Of a stretch of DNA of 64,000 nt, positions 20,641 to 33,152 are shown piece after piece (the first letter of the stretch is position 1; each line of letters opens with the position of its first letter). The position numbers and the translations under genes were made by a program. Source of the DNA: Talpa occidentalis (taxonomy: Eukaryota > Chordata > Mammalia > Eulipotyphla > Talpidae); NCBI RefSeq assembly GCF_014898055.3, contig NW_023605305.1, positions 117,254,234 to 117,318,233 of the forward strand, in the 5' to 3' direction. A model generated the notes under the pieces. It was not told where the DNA came from. It was given only the letters and a program-made list of their open reading frames with translations, and did not search any database.

Positions 20641-21659
20641 GCCGGCCAGTCCCAGCAACACAGTGTCCCAATACATACGGCAATTAGAAAACAGACAGTA
20701 GGGAGTAGAAGAACCACACGGAACCTAGCAACTCCTCAGGAGAAAAGCACACCACAAAAAGAAAACCAACCCAGATTGCAACGACAGTAACTTGGAAGAA
20801 CTTCTGAGCCTTCCAGAAAGAGAACTTCAAATTGCCATGATTAAAAAAATGACAGAACTCATAAAGTAAAACAATGATAACAGAAAAATAATCAACAATC
20901 AGAAGAATGAAATTGAGTCCCTAAGAGGGAAGTAAAAGAAATGTAGGAGATCAAAGAATTAATGGAGGCACTAAAGAACTCTGGGAAAAGCAATGAAAGC
21001 AGAATAGATGAAATGGAAGAACAAAAAAGCACTCTTGAAGACACAGAAATAAAAAGAACCAAAACAGAAAAGGAAAGAGAAGTAAGAAGGAAAAAGACCG
21101 AAGAAAGACTTCGGGAACTATCTGACTCCACAAGGAAAGGAAATATAAGAGTTATAGGAATACCAGAAGGAGAGGAGAGAGATGTAGGAACAGAGAAAAT
21201 ATTCCAGGAGATAATTGAAGAGAACTTCCCAAATGCGAAGAAGGAGCTGAAAATTGATATACAAGAAGCAGGAAGAACACCAAACTTCCTCGACGAAAGG
21301 AAAAATATGGCAAGACACATAATAGTAAAGCTCCCAAGAATCCAGAACAAGGAAAAAATAATGAAGCTGACAAGAGGGAAGAAACAGATAACATTCAAAG
21401 GAAAACCAATCAGGCTGACATCAGACTTCTCCGAATAAACACTACGGGCAAGGAGACAGTGGAGGGATTAGTCAACAGACTCCAAGAAAACAGATGCCAA
21501 CCAAGAATACTCTATCCCACAAAGATCTCCTTCCTCTATGAAGAAAGAATAAGGACCTTCCCAGACAAACAGAAACTCTGCAATTTCATTACAACTAAAC
21601 TCACACTCCAAAAAATACTATAAGGAGTCCTAAAGCCAGAACCTCAGAGGGACGAATAA
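20639..21659 (+). pseudogene. L1 ORF1, broken
   Basis: The ATG at 20639 is followed by a stop after about 20 codons, with further disruptions near 20870 and 20935. An open piece at 20962-21438 keeps the coiled coil and RRM (GNIRVIGIPEGEERDVGTEK; RHIIVKLPRIQNKEKI), then stops at FSE where the family continues with ETLRARRE. The protein cannot be made whole. Confidence 0.9.
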
Positions 21660-21730
21660 CAACGAAAGAAGGCCAAAAAAAAAAGTTGTTAAAAGAATAA
21701 ATAAATAAAATCAAAGGAAAGACAAACACA

Positions 21731-24700
21731 ATGGCAAATACAGATGCTAACATATCAATATTAACCCTAAATGTAAATGGACTAAACTCTTCAATAAAAA
21801 GACACAGAGTCGCAGGCTGGATTAAGAAACAAAACCCAACCTTTTGCTGTCTCCAGGAAACACATTTAGCTACAAAAGATAAAGATAGACTTAAAGTAAA
21901 AGGATGGAAAACAATCCTACAAGCAAATGGACCAAAAAAGAAAGCAGGAACAGCTATACTTCTATCAGATAAAACAGATTTCAAACTCAAAAAGGTAAAA
22001 AGAGACCCCAACGGTCACTACATTATGATCAAGGGGACAGCACTTCAAGAAGAAATAACACTCATTAACATATATTCACCAAATGAAGGAGCACCAAAAT
22101 ATATCAGACAACTATTGACATCTCTGAAAACAGACATTCAAGAAAACACATACATAGTGGGAGACTTCAATACACCACTAACAACAATGGATAGATCAAC
22201 GAGACAAAAAATAAGTAAAGACACTAAAGCTATAAATAAGGACCTAGAGCGCTTGGGCTTAACAGACATCTATAGAACACTAAACCCCCAAAAAAACGGA
22301 GTACACATTTTTCTCAAGCGCACACGGATCATTCTCCAGGATCCATCACATACTGGGACAAAAGACAAACATCAACAGATGCACCAAGATTGAAATCCTA
22401 CCAACCATCTTTTCTGACCATGAAGGCATCAAACTAGAAATAAACCATAAAAAGAAGGCAAGGAACTCTCCTACCTCATGGAGATTGAAAACCACTCTAC
22501 TAGAAGACCACTGGACTAATGAGGAGATCAAAGAAGAAATTAAAAAATTCTTTGAATTGAATGACAAGGAGGGCACCAATTTCCTAAATGTATGGGATGC
22601 AGCAAAAGCAGTAATAAGAGGAAAATATATTGCAATTGGGGCTCACCTCAAGAAACAAGAAAGAACTCAAAGAAACAACCTAATCTTGAAGCTCAAAGAT
22701 CTAGAAAAAGAACAACAAAAAATCCCAAAACCAGTAGAAGAAAAGAAATAATAAAAACCAAAGCAGAAATAAATGAAATCGAAACTAGAAAAACAATCCA
22801 AAAGATCAATGAAACCAAGAGCTGGTTCTTCGAAAAAATCAATAAAATAGACAACCCCCTAGCCAGGCTCACAAAGGAAAAAAGGGAGAAAGCACAAATA
22901 AACAGGATCATCAATGAAAGAGGAGAAATCACAACAGACACAACAGAAATCAAAAGAATAATCAGTAACTACTATGAACAGTTATATGGAAACAAGTTCA
23001 ACAATCTAGAGGAGATGGACAAATTCCTACAACTGTACACTCACCCAAAGCTAGATAAAGAAGAAATAGAACACCTAAACAGACCAATTACAAGCAGCGA
23101 AATTGAAATGGTAATCAAAAACCTCCCCAAAAAGAGAAGCCCAGGACCTGATGGATTTACAAATGAATTCTACCAAACATTCAGAGACGAATTAGTGCCT
23201 ATCCTTCACAATCTCTTCCGAAAAATTGAGAAGGAAGGGACAATACCAAACACATTCTATGAAGCCAACATTACACTAATACCAAAACCAAACAAGGACA
23301 ACACAAAAAAGGAAAACTACAGGCCAATCTCCCTAATGAACACTGATGCAAAAATCCTCAATAAAATTTTAGCTATCAGAATCCAACAATGTATCCATAA
23401 GATAATTCACCACAACTAAGTAGGATTCATGCCAGGGACACAAGGATGGTTCAACATCCGAAAATCAATCAACGTTATCCAACACATCAACAAAAAGAAA
23501 TATAAAAACCATATGATAATATCCATAGATGCTGAGAAAGCTTTTGACAAAGTGCAACACCCATTCATGATAAAAGCCCTTGAAATTCTTGGGATACAAT
23601 GAACACACCTCAACATCATAAAGGACATATATGACAAGCCAACAGCCAGTATCATTCTCAATGGTGAAATGCTGGCATTTCCATTAAGATCTGGAACAAG
23701 ACAAGGATGTCCAATCTCACCACTGCTTTTCAATATAATACTGGAAGTCCTAGCCAGAGCAGTAAGACAAGAGAAAGACATACAAGGATTCCAAATAGGA
23801 AATGAAGAAGTCAAACTATCACTATTTGCAGATGATCTGATAATATACATAGAGAACCCCAAAAACTCCACAGAAAAACTAATTCATCTCATCAATCAGT
23901 TTAGTAATGTGGCAGGATATAAAATCAACACACAAAAGTCAGTAGCCTTCCTATACACAACAATAAATCTGAAGAAGAAATGAAAAAAAACCATCCCTTT
24001 TATTATCGAAACAAAAAAAATCAAATACTTGGGAATAAATCTAGCAAAAGAGATAAAGGTCCTATACAAAGAAAACTATAAAACATTGTTAAAAGAAATA
24101 GAAGACACAAAGAAATGGAAAGACATCCCCTGCTCATGGATTGGAAGAATAAACATTATTAAAATGGCCATCCTACCAAAAGCAATATACAGATTCAATG
24201 CTATTCCAATCAAAATTTCAATGTCATTCTTCAAAGAAATAGAACAATTATTGATGAAATTCATATGGAATCACCAAAAACCCCAAATAGCCAAAGCTCT
24301 CCTGAAAAAATAAAGAGGGGAATGGAGGCATCACACTCCCAGACTTCAAACTATTCTACAAAGTCATAATCATCAAAACTGCCTGGTATTGGAACAAGAA
24401 CAAAAAAACAGACCCATGGAATCAAATAGAAAATCCAGAAATAAACCCACAGTTTTATGGTCAACTAATCTTTGACAAAGGAGCAAAGACTATGCATTGG
24501 AGCAAAGAAAGTTTGTTCAATAAATGGTGCTGGGAAAACTGGGTCGCTACATGCAAAAGAATGAAGCTTGACCACTAACCTCACACCATACACAAAAATC
24601 AACTCAAAATGGATTAAAGAACTAGACATAAGACCTGAAACCATAAAATACATAGAAGGAAATATAGGCGAAACACTACGTGACATGCACCTCAAAGACA

Positions 24701-25547
24701 TCTTTACAGACACATCACCCAAAGCAGTGATAGTGAAGGCAAAGATCAACAGCTGGGACTCCATCCAATTAAAGAGCTTCTGCACAGCAAAAGAGACAAT
24801 AACAAAAACAAAGAGAAACCCCACCAACTGGGAGAACATTTTTGCACACAACACTAATGATAAAGGACTGATCACAAAAATCTGCAAAGAGCTGATGAGA
24901 CTCAACACAAAGAAAATAATCCAGTCAAAAAATGGGCAGAAGAGCTAAAAAGAAACTTCTCTGAAGAGGAAAGGCAAATGGCCAACAGGCATATGAAAAA
25001 ATGTTCAACATCACTTGTCATCAGGGAAATGCAAATCAAAACTACCATGAGATACCATCTTACACCAGTGAGAATGGCACATAGTAAAAAAACTAGCAAC
25101 AACAAATGTTGGCGAGGGTGTGGAGAAAAAGGAACTCTCCTGCACTGTTGGTGGGAGTGCAAACTGGTCCAACCACTATGGAGAGCTGTGTGGAGATTTC
25201 TGGACCTACTAAAAATAGAGCTTCCATAGGATCCAGCAATTCCACTGCTAGGTATTTACCCAAAGGACACAGAAACATCCATTCCAAAGAGCACCTGCAC
25301 CCCTATGTTTAGAGCAGCACTGTTTACAATAGCTAAGCTATGGAAACAACCCAAATGCCCAAAAATAGATGACTGGATCAAGAAGATGTGGTCCATATAC
25401 ACCATGGAATATTTCTCAGTATTCAAAAAAGATAAACACATGCAATTTGCAGCAACATGGATGGCGCTGGAAGGGATCATGCTCAGCGAAATAAGCCAGA
25501 AAGAAAAAGAAAAATACCGGATGGTCTCACTCATAGCAGGAATCTAG
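21731..25547 (+). pseudogene. L1 ORF2 (endonuclease-reverse transcriptase), broken
   Basis: The reading frame spans about 1270 codons in the usual order. The apurinic endonuclease is at 21731-22393 (NVNGLNS, CCLQETHL, VGDFNTPLT), the linker at 22592-22950, and the reverse transcriptase at 22950-24000 ([32 protein letters not shown], and an intact catalytic FADD near 23830). The C-terminal Cys-rich region is at 24978-25229 ([18 protein letters not shown]). Frameshifts near 22393-22485, 23990 and 24313-24570, and several stops, inactivate it. Confidence 0.9.
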
Positions 25548-25714
25548 AAAACTTAAATAAGGGACCGGGAAAATGAATAACTATAAGAAAGTGAAACAAA
25601 CAAACAACTTGAACCAGAGACAACTATGGGGGGTGAGGGCGGGAGGGGAGGGATTGGGGTCAAAATAAAGGGATTGCAATTATATGGGGAATATAAAAAT
25701 AAAATTTATTTTAA

Positions 25715-25729
25715 AAAATTATATGAGCT
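25715..25729. repeat. Right target-site duplication of L1 at 19636
   Basis: AAAATTATATGAGCT, identical to 19621-19635; afterwards the Y-unit sequence (TTCCCC.TGAT.TTCTCTAAACAC) resumes. Confidence 0.95.
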
Positions 25730-25755
25730 TTCCCCATGATGTTCTCTAAACACAC

Positions 25756-26034
25756 TATTTTTTTTAAATAATAAATTTTATTTTTATATTACCCATACAA
25801 TTGCAACCCCCCCATTCTGACCCCAATCACTCCCCTCCCACCCCCCACCCCCAAAAAGTGTCTCTGGTTCATAGTTTTTTGTTGATTTTGATTTTCACTT
25901 TCTTTTTTTTTTAAATAAAAAAATTTATTTTTATATTCCCCATACAGTTGCAACCCCCTCATTCTGACCCCAATTCATCCCCTCCCACGCCCCCCCCAAA
26001 AGTGTCTCTGGTTCATAGTTTTTTGTTGATTTTG
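25756..26034 (-). mobile_element. Two short L1 3' tails in tandem
   Basis: Each reads on the plus strand as T-rich start, TTTTATTTTTATATT, CCATACA.TTGCAACCCC, a C-rich stretch and GTGTCTCTGGTTCATAG, which is the reverse complement of the last 120-140 bases of the local L1 family. They fill the place where Y1 lacks about 870 bases present in Y3 (51210-52075). Confidence 0.85.
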
Positions 26035-26734
26035 ATGAAGGACCTTGGAACACCCACCACTTTGTCTGGCTTATTTAATCTCTAAAAGGTATTTAATTTT
26101 TAAAATACCATGCATACCCTTATTTATTTAAATAGAATACATGCTATTTTATGTAAAATAATGTCAAATCTACCAAATTCTGTGTGGGGATTGTGGGTTG
26201 TTTATGTATAGATTCCCCCACATAGTGCACATGATTGCATACTACGTAGTCCACACGATTGCATACTACGTAGTCCACACGATTGCACACCACTATCTCC
26301 ATTTCCTCTCTCTGTGGACACTGCGTATGTGGGCAGGGACAGCAGGTGTCATTCCTGTCCTGTGTGTTAGAGTTTTGTGAATTCAGTTATGTGGCACCTC
26401 ACAAGGGGCTCTGGATGTTGTTGAACAGCACTGATGCCACCTGCAATAGCGGCTTTCAGCACTCAGTGATACAATGATATGATCTTAATGTGAAGCTTTT
26501 TTGTTTTCTCATTATGACTTAAAATATATGAAAATTCTTTATTTTACATCCTTTCTAGGAAAAAAAGTAGCTTGTCACTATAACAACCTGTATATTTTCA
26601 TTCACACAGAATTGAAGCCCAAGATACTCTCAGGAAAGTGCTTTCTCCTGTCCTTGTCACTTCAGAAGTTGCTTTAGGCTCAAGTTGGAACAAATCCAAG
26701 CAGGAAAGAAAAGAAAGGAGAGGGGAAATCCCTG

Positions 26735-26945
26735 GAGATTTCTAGCCCTGTAGTTGCTGCTGTGCTCCCATCTGCAGAGCAGTGAGTCCACTTTGCTTTC
26801 CGCAGAAGTGCATTTCCCATGTGCAGTCTGCTCCTGCCAGGCATGTCTCTATGTCAGCTGCTGCCCTCGGACCCTCTTCCTTTCCAGAGTCACTGTGTCC
26901 AGGTCTGCACACTTGAGTCCTCCGTACTCTCCTCCCCAGGCAGCT
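26735..26945 (+). promoter_or_regulatory. Conserved block upstream of OR (Y1)
   Basis: The Y1 copy of the block found before every full-length receptor, about 500-700 bases before the ATG. It contains CTCCTGCCAGGCATGT at 26831-26846, a GC-type 5' splice-site look-alike whose Y3 counterpart is a canonical CAG/GTATGT. Confidence 0.35.
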
Positions 26946-27385
26946 TGCTTCTTGGACTGGATCTGTAAAACGCACTGTAACTGTGCAGCTTCAAGCAAAA
27001 GTCCTAATTAATTACGTGTTTGTAAAATGAATCCACAGAGAAAAAAATTATTTCCCTTTTCCAACACATGAGATTTCTGGAGTTAATTGGAAGAGATTGT
27101 GGAAAAGAAGTAACTGATAATAGGTTGCCTTTATTCTCACTTTGAAGTTTGTGCACCTTGTCCGTACATGCTCCATCCTATGGATAAGAAAGAGGACTAA
27201 ACACCTGACCCAAACATAGCACACAAGAGCTTCTCTGCATGTGGTAGAGTCTTGTGTGGTCTCTAAGACTGTTAGTGAAAGGCACATATATTGTTTTCCT
27301 GAAAGAACAAGATGATAAGTTTGGAAATAGATGAATTTGAGATATCAGAAAGCAGTGTATGATTTTATTTGGTAAATTTTATTAT

Positions 27386-27387
27386 AG
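27386..27387 (+). promoter_or_regulatory. Candidate 3' splice site before OR (Y1)
   Basis: The AG of TTGGTAAATTTTATTATAG, 55 bases before the ATG. It is conserved in Y2 (35510-35511) and Y3 (53675-53676) and, on the minus strand, in X1 and X3. Confidence 0.35.
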
Positions 27388-27441
27388 ACTGTGAAGTATG
27401 TTTTTAAAAAAATTTGCAGATTGCCAAATAGGAGCACGAGC

Positions 27442-28366
27442 ATGGCATGGCTGGGCAACCAGACCTCAGGCAGTGATTTCATCCTCTTGGATCTGTTCCA
27501 CGGCACCCCAGGGCCCTGGGTCCTCTTCACACTCATGGTGCTGGATCTCCTGGTGGCCCTGTTGGGCAACACCATAATAATCATCGTCATCTGGGCTGAC
27601 CCTCTTCTCCACACCCCCATGTACTTTCTGCTCAGCCAGCTGTCCCTCATGGATCTCCTCTACATCTGCATGTTTGTCCCCAAAATGGCGGTGGACTTTC
27701 TATCTGGGGACCACCACATCTCCTTCATTGCATGTAGCTTCCAGATGTTCCTCTTCACCACCCTTGGTGGCTCAGAGTACCTTCTGCTGGGGGTCATGGC
27801 TTATCATCGCTTGTGGCCATCTGCCAGCCTCTGCGTTACCCCATCCTCATGTGTCCCAAGATCTGTCTGCTCTTGGTGCTTGTGACCTGGCTGGGTGCAT
27901 TCTTCAATGCCTTGATCCATGTGGTGTATACTCTGACACTCCCTTTCTGTGCCTCCAGGGAAATCCATCATTTCTTCTGTGAGATCCCAGCACTCCTGAA
28001 AGTGGTCTGTGCTGACACTTCCCAGTACGAAAGGGTGTTTATGTCACTGCTGTAATTTTTCTCCTACCTCCCATCTCAGCCATTCTGGGCTCATATGGAA
28101 GCATACTATCCACTGTTCTGGGCATGGGAACAGGCCAGGCTCTCAGGAAAACCTTGGCTACTTGCTCCAGTCACATGACTGTGGTGTTCCTCTTCTATGG
28201 GGCTGCCACCATCAAGTACCTTCTGCCAAAGTCCTACCAATCCAATGTAGAGGAAGAAGTGGTCTCTGTGTTCTACACCATCATAACACCCATGCTCAAC
28301 CCCCTTATCTACAGCCTGCGGAACAAGGATGTCACTTGAGCGTTTAGGAAGGTTTTCAGAGTGTGA
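27442..28366 (+). pseudogene. Olfactory receptor pseudogene (OR2T-like), unit Y1
   Basis: It starts MAWLGNQTSGSDFILLDLF like its intact paralogues and remains collinear to the end, but carries three disabling changes. One base is lost near 27806-27812, turning MAYDRYVAIC into MAYHRL and shifting the frame. One A is lost near 28029 after SQYE, which restores the original frame only after a shifted stretch. A TGA near 28337 replaces the Arg codon after KDVT. The first loss hits the helix-3/G-protein contact motif. It is closest to the Y2 receptor in flanking and internal sequence. It is not expected to give a functional receptor. Confidence 0.95.
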
Positions 28367-28989
28367 CAAATGTGGAGTTTTCTTGTATGTAATGTAAACC
28401 CATAATACGTTGCCATTTGCTTTGAAATGGAATAGAACATGTATTTATACATTCATCTTAGTAAACAGTTATGTTGAGAAATAAAGGGCAAATATATGTA
28501 ATCACATACCTTATGATAAAGTATAACATCATATTTTTTTTAACATTTATCATGTATTTTCAAAATGCACATCTTTAGAAAGAGGAACTGTGATGCCCTT
28601 AAGCAATCTTCTGCACTAGGACTTACATGTATTCAAAATCTATCATTGTAAGTGATACAATGTGTTTTTAAATTACTTAACACTTCTAAATTTTAAGACA
28701 TTTCCCAAAACAATGCTTCCTCTAATAACCTGACCTGGAATTTTTGAGCAAAAATTTATTTCTACATTATGTGTGTTTTATGTGTGTTAATATACAATGT
28801 TTTGCAATTTTTATATTGAGTAATAAATGACATGAAGTATTATTTGTATTTCAGGAATACACCCTAGTGATGTACATTCATATTCTTGTGAAGTGATCCC
28901 TGAATCACAGCAAGTTTACTGTTAGTGTGTAGCCTCCTGAGCCCTCACGCATCTCACCACAACCCCAGGATCACTCCCCCTGTGACCAT

Positions 28990-29880
28990 CTTTCTTTCAC
29001 TGTGTCTTATTTGCCTTTAGATTTCTATGTGAGTGAACTCATAGGTTGTTTGTCTTTTTATGTTTGGCTTATTTTCCCTGGTATTATTCCCTACACGTCC
29101 ATCCATGTTGTCTTTCATCTTTTAAAAATTGTTTGAGGGTTTTCCATTATACACGCACATAGACACACATCCTATTTCCAGTATCCACCCATCCATCATT
29201 TGCACCTTAGTTTATTCACATTGTGTATGAGGTGTGATGAGCATAGGTGAACATATATTTCTGAATCAGTGTTTTCTTTTTCTTTGGATAAATACCCAGA
29301 TGGGGAGTTGCTGCTTCATATGGCTGCTTTATTTTAATTTTTGTGGGACCTCCATTAGTGGTTATACACATTTCCAACCACAGTGCAGGGGTGTCCCCTT
29401 TTCTCCACATTTTTTTTTGCCAGCACTAGATGTGTCTCTTGTGTTTTTCATTTTAGTGCTCTCCCCCTTCTCTGCAGGAGAGACATCCTAGTATGCCCTG
29501 TTGACACCTAGAACTCAGATTGTAACTAACGTATGTAAACCATATTTTCTCTAAACATATATAGCTATGTTAAATATTATAAATAAGATGAATTAAGAGG
29601 TTAAACAATACAATAAAATGGAAAGATCATACTATTACCATAATGATAGTGGATATGATATTCTCAGTATATTTCCATGCCACTGCACGGAAGGTGAAGT
29701 CACAGATGAGGGGCTACACAGTTTTTCTAACAGGTCTGATGGGGCAGCTTGTGGTTTCGATTTACATTCCCTGATATTTGGGATACAAGCATCTTTTCAT
29801 GCAGCTGTTGGCCATCTTTATGCCTTCCTTGGAAAAAGGTCTATTTGGATCCTCTGTCTATTTTTTCACTGTAAAATTTA
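28990..29880 (-). mobile_element. Old L1 3' region in Y1
   Basis: Minus-strand L1 3' end with the typical plus-strand words TCTTTGGATAAATACCCAGATGG, GGAGTTGCTGCTTCATATGG and GTTGGCCATCTTTATG. It is shared with Y2 (37310-37950) and partly Y3 (55400-55660), so it predates the Y duplications. Confidence 0.65.
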
Positions 29881-30219
29881 ATAAAATGTCAATGCATACA
29901 ATGTAATTTGTGTCAGCTTGGAAGATTCAACTTGAAAGATTTCTATTTTAAAATTTTCTCTTGTTCTCGAAGCTTCATAGATTGCAATAGCGTTTTCTCT
30001 CAATAAAATTCTCAAAATTTAAATTATTATAAATCTTAGAAATGCTTGAAACTACTTTGCTGTGTAAAAACTTACTATGCTGATTATACCTGAAGAGAGA
30101 GATGCTATACTACCCAAAACATCATGAACAAGACCGTAAAGCTATTGTACTCAATTAAAAATGTATTTTGACCAAATCTAAAGAAGTTAATTTTTATAAA
30201 AAAATTAAAACTCAATAGA

Positions 30220-30480
30220 CACATCCCAACTGTTTATTGGGATATACTATCAGTTCCTTTGTTTTGTTTCTCTATATTGCACATGTATGAATTCATCTGG
30301 TGTTTGTCTTTTTCCTTTTGACTTATTTCACTTAGAATCATCCCCTCCAGTCACATTCGTGTTGTCACAAATGGTACGAGTTCATCTTTTTTTATAGATG
30401 TAAAATATTCTACTGTTTATATACAGTTGAATGTGCGACTTTGCAGTTCTCTACTGTTATATTCTGTGTTATTTTCCCTA
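30220..30480 (-). mobile_element. Old L1 3' end fragment
   Basis: The plus strand carries CTTTTTCCTTTTGACTTATTTCAC, a CATTCGTGTTGTCACAAATGG-like stretch and a TTCTACTGTTTATATAC stretch, as in the reverse complement of an L1 end. Confidence 0.55.
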
Positions 30481-30672
30481 ACCATCAGTTAGTTGTTTTA
30501 TATATATGTTAGGTGCAATGAATTTGGTGTATGGATTCATTTTTATAATCTCCTCCCTTAACAAGTATATTGAACTTTATATATTTTTCTAATGGTGCCT
30601 TAGAAATTGTATGTAATTTTACTCCAATTAATAGGAAACTAAATAGTCCTAAGCTACATACATTATTATTAT

Positions 30673-30933
30673 TATTTTATTTAAAACTATTTATTGATTT
30701 ATGCATACAAGAACTGGGGTAGAAGCCAGAGGTGCGTGGGCTGAGAGGATTCACCAGAGACAGAGTGGGGAGCACAACAGGTTGAAATACACTGCTGAGT
30801 AGAACAGTGGGCATGATAGGAAAGGTGTGCTGCACATGTGGGTCACCTCCCTGGTCTGGGATCAAACTCCTGCTGCAGCTGAGGTTTGCTTCATAGTGCT
30901 GATGCTTAACCCCTTGTGCCACCAGGGGGGCCC
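30673..30933 (-). mobile_element. tRNA-derived SINE, minus strand
   Basis: Same family as 7581-7844 with more substitutions (GAACTGGGGTAGAAGCCAGAG, GGGATCAAACTCCTGC, ACCAGGGGGGCCC). An approximate target duplication TACATACATTATTATTA / TATATACGTTATTATTA borders it (about 30656 and 30934). Confidence 0.85.
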
Positions 30934-31177
30934 TATATACGTTATTATTAAAAACATAATAGAGCACTTCATGTGTAAATGCAGACTATTCATGTGTAAA
31001 TGCAGACTATTTGTAGCACAACTCAGGTCTGTTTCATACCCCTTGTTTCTCTGCATGTTTTACCTTTTCCCATAATTATGATTGATAATGAATCATATAA
31101 AGTTCTAGAGAAATTGATTAGTTAATAATTTTACCATTTTAAATATTTCACCTCACTGCTTTTTTACTGCATGGTTT

Positions 31178-31384
31178 GTTTGTTTGTTTATTTAGTTGTT
31201 TCACTAGCGAGAGATTGGGGAGCAGAGATGGCAGATTTCCTGAAATACATTGCTAAGGGTAGCAGCTGGCAAAACAAAAGAGATCTGCTGTGCCATATGT
31301 GGGTTAGCTCCCTGGCTGGGGATAGAACTCAGGCTGTAGTGGTGTTAGCCTGGAGACTTAACTCCTAAGCCTCCAGTGAAGACC
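31178..31384 (-). mobile_element. Old SINE of the same family, minus strand
   Basis: A diverged, somewhat shortened copy (GGGGATAGAACTCAGGCTG, GATCTGCTGTGCCATATGTGG). It is bordered by the exact 11-bp duplication CTGCATGGTTT at 31167-31177 and 31385-31395. Divergence from the family is clearly greater than in the other copies. Confidence 0.75.
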
Positions 31385-32921
31385 CTGCATGGTTTTTAAT
31401 TAGAAACCTGTATGTTTTTTCCCTGTCACTGTACTGAGGCTGTATACTTGCTTAGTTCCTTTGAAGACATTATCTTCATTGTGTTTCAATGTTTTTTTGA
31501 ACATTATATTCTTAGATAGCAATGTTTTGCTGTGTTTCCTCCTATGAGTCCTTGGATCTTTCTGGACTGTGTTTTGGTGTTTATTTCAGGACATCTTGGC
31601 TTTTTTTCCCCAAGTATTTATTCATTTTCATTTATTCTTTCTCATTGTGGTATTGCAATGATGCATGTGCTATACATTTGAAGTCATCCCATGTTTCTTG
31701 GTTGTTATGATTTTCCCAATTTTTATTTATTTTTTGCTCTTTGTGAAATCTTGTATGATATAAGTTCAAGCTGGTTGATTGTTTTCTCAGTTTATGAGTT
31801 GACTGTGTTTCCATCTAAGGCTTTTTATTTGTGTTATGATATTTTTAAATTGAAGCATTTTTTCAATGTGGACTTCATGTTTGTTCTTTCTTACAATTTC
31901 CATGTTCACTTGCAAAGATAACATTTTCATTGTATAATTCATCCATTTGATTCATGAGCATATTATTCTTAGTTGCTTTAATTCCTTCTGTGATAATTGA
32001 AATCTGTATGCTCTCTGGCTCTGCTTCTAATGCTATGACCACCTTTGTAATATTCTGTTAAATGAGAGAGATGATGTTGTGGGTAATAGAGACTGAGCTA
32101 AGGCCTTGATTGTGATATTTTGTGTAATCTGCATGAAGTTGAGCTGAGTTTAAAGTTTCCATAGTTCTTGGTTCCCCCACATTCAAACACATATAGTGCC
32201 CACGCATGTGTCTGCATGTTTCTATAAGAATCCCTCCTTATATATATTCTGTATCTTCCACATTTTTACGTGTGATACACTGTTATAATACTAGAGTTCT
32301 GTAGCTATAGTGATGTGGTATGTAAGTGGAGTTGAGCCTATAATCTTAGGTATAATGTTAGGCATTCATAGGCCAAGTGTCTCCAAGAGTGACCTTCAAA
32401 AGTGTGTTGTAGTCTTCCCCGTTCCTGAGGTGAATGAACAAAGTGTGTTGAGCTGTTGTTGGGGAAACATCCTTCTGGGCTAAGGCTCAGGTGAAGATTA
32501 TTCTCCTAGAGTGTTTGCCTTTGCTTCAAAGAGAATGCTCTGTGCTCTTTCACACAGGAAGGAGGGAACCTTTCATCCCTCATCATCTTGAGGACCTGGT
32601 GTGGCTCCTGGCCCCTGTCCAAATGAATGAGTTTCCCCCCACCAGCCACTCACCTTCCTTGCAAAGACTGCAGTTACAGGGCTTTTCCCTTTCCGTTGGC
32701 TCACCTTCACCTTGTAGCATTTCCACCTCAGCTTGTGTGAATGGCCAAAAATCTATAGTATTTTTAGAGAATAACAAGTTAAAAAGTGTAAAATTTTTTA
32801 TAGTTTAATTTTTGAAATAGCAACACTTTTATGTATCTTTGTTTTAAAATTGATATTTGTTCAATTTTTTGAGCACACATCATTTTTGGAAAGTGTATTC
32901 CCTGAGGGAGAGGCTGAACAG

Positions 32922-33152
32922 TTATGAAGTAGCCATAACCAGTACTTCAGGGTCATGAAGGACGGTAGGATAATTACTACACATTTGCCTCAGGGACCGA
33001 GTGAAGTTGGAGACGGTATATCTGATGGCTGAGTGTGCAACAACACATTGACCCTGGGCTTTTGAAGCATTGGCTTCAAGGTATTTATCCTCTCGTTTGG
33101 GCAGGCTTTGTGATTCTGATCCTGGAAGAAGTTTGAAAAGTATCAACAACAC
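32922..33152 (-). other. Unidentified antisense open frame, Y2 copy
   Basis: The Y2 counterpart of the frame at 18912-19265, shorter at its start, again with KREDKYLEANASKAQGQC and RQMCSNYPTVLHDPEVL. Its meaning is unknown; it is probably a relic. Confidence 0.25.

Larger units (their letters stand above)
19636..25714 (+). mobile_element. Nearly full-length L1, plus strand, inactive
   Basis: A 6.08-kb L1 with 5'UTR (lacking about the first 380 bases relative to the element at 13435), ORF1, ORF2, 3'UTR and a short A-rich end, between exact 15-bp duplications. Both ORFs are broken. The G-rich 3'UTR (near 25625-25670) and the final AATATAAAAATAAAATTTATT match the other young L1 tails in this window. 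It inserted after the Y1/Y3 duplication, because Y3 has the empty site. Confidence 0.95.
17954..29900 (+). repeat. Duplicon unit Y1 (OR pseudogene on plus strand)
   Basis: This matches Y3 (49.49-55.66 kb) and Y2 (31.69-37.95 kb). It is interrupted by a 6.1-kb L1 (19636-25714). It also lacks the stretch equivalent to Y3 51210-52075, which is replaced by two short L1 tails (25756-26034). It ends in an old minus-strand L1 3' region (about 28990-29880) shared with Y2. Confidence 0.85.
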
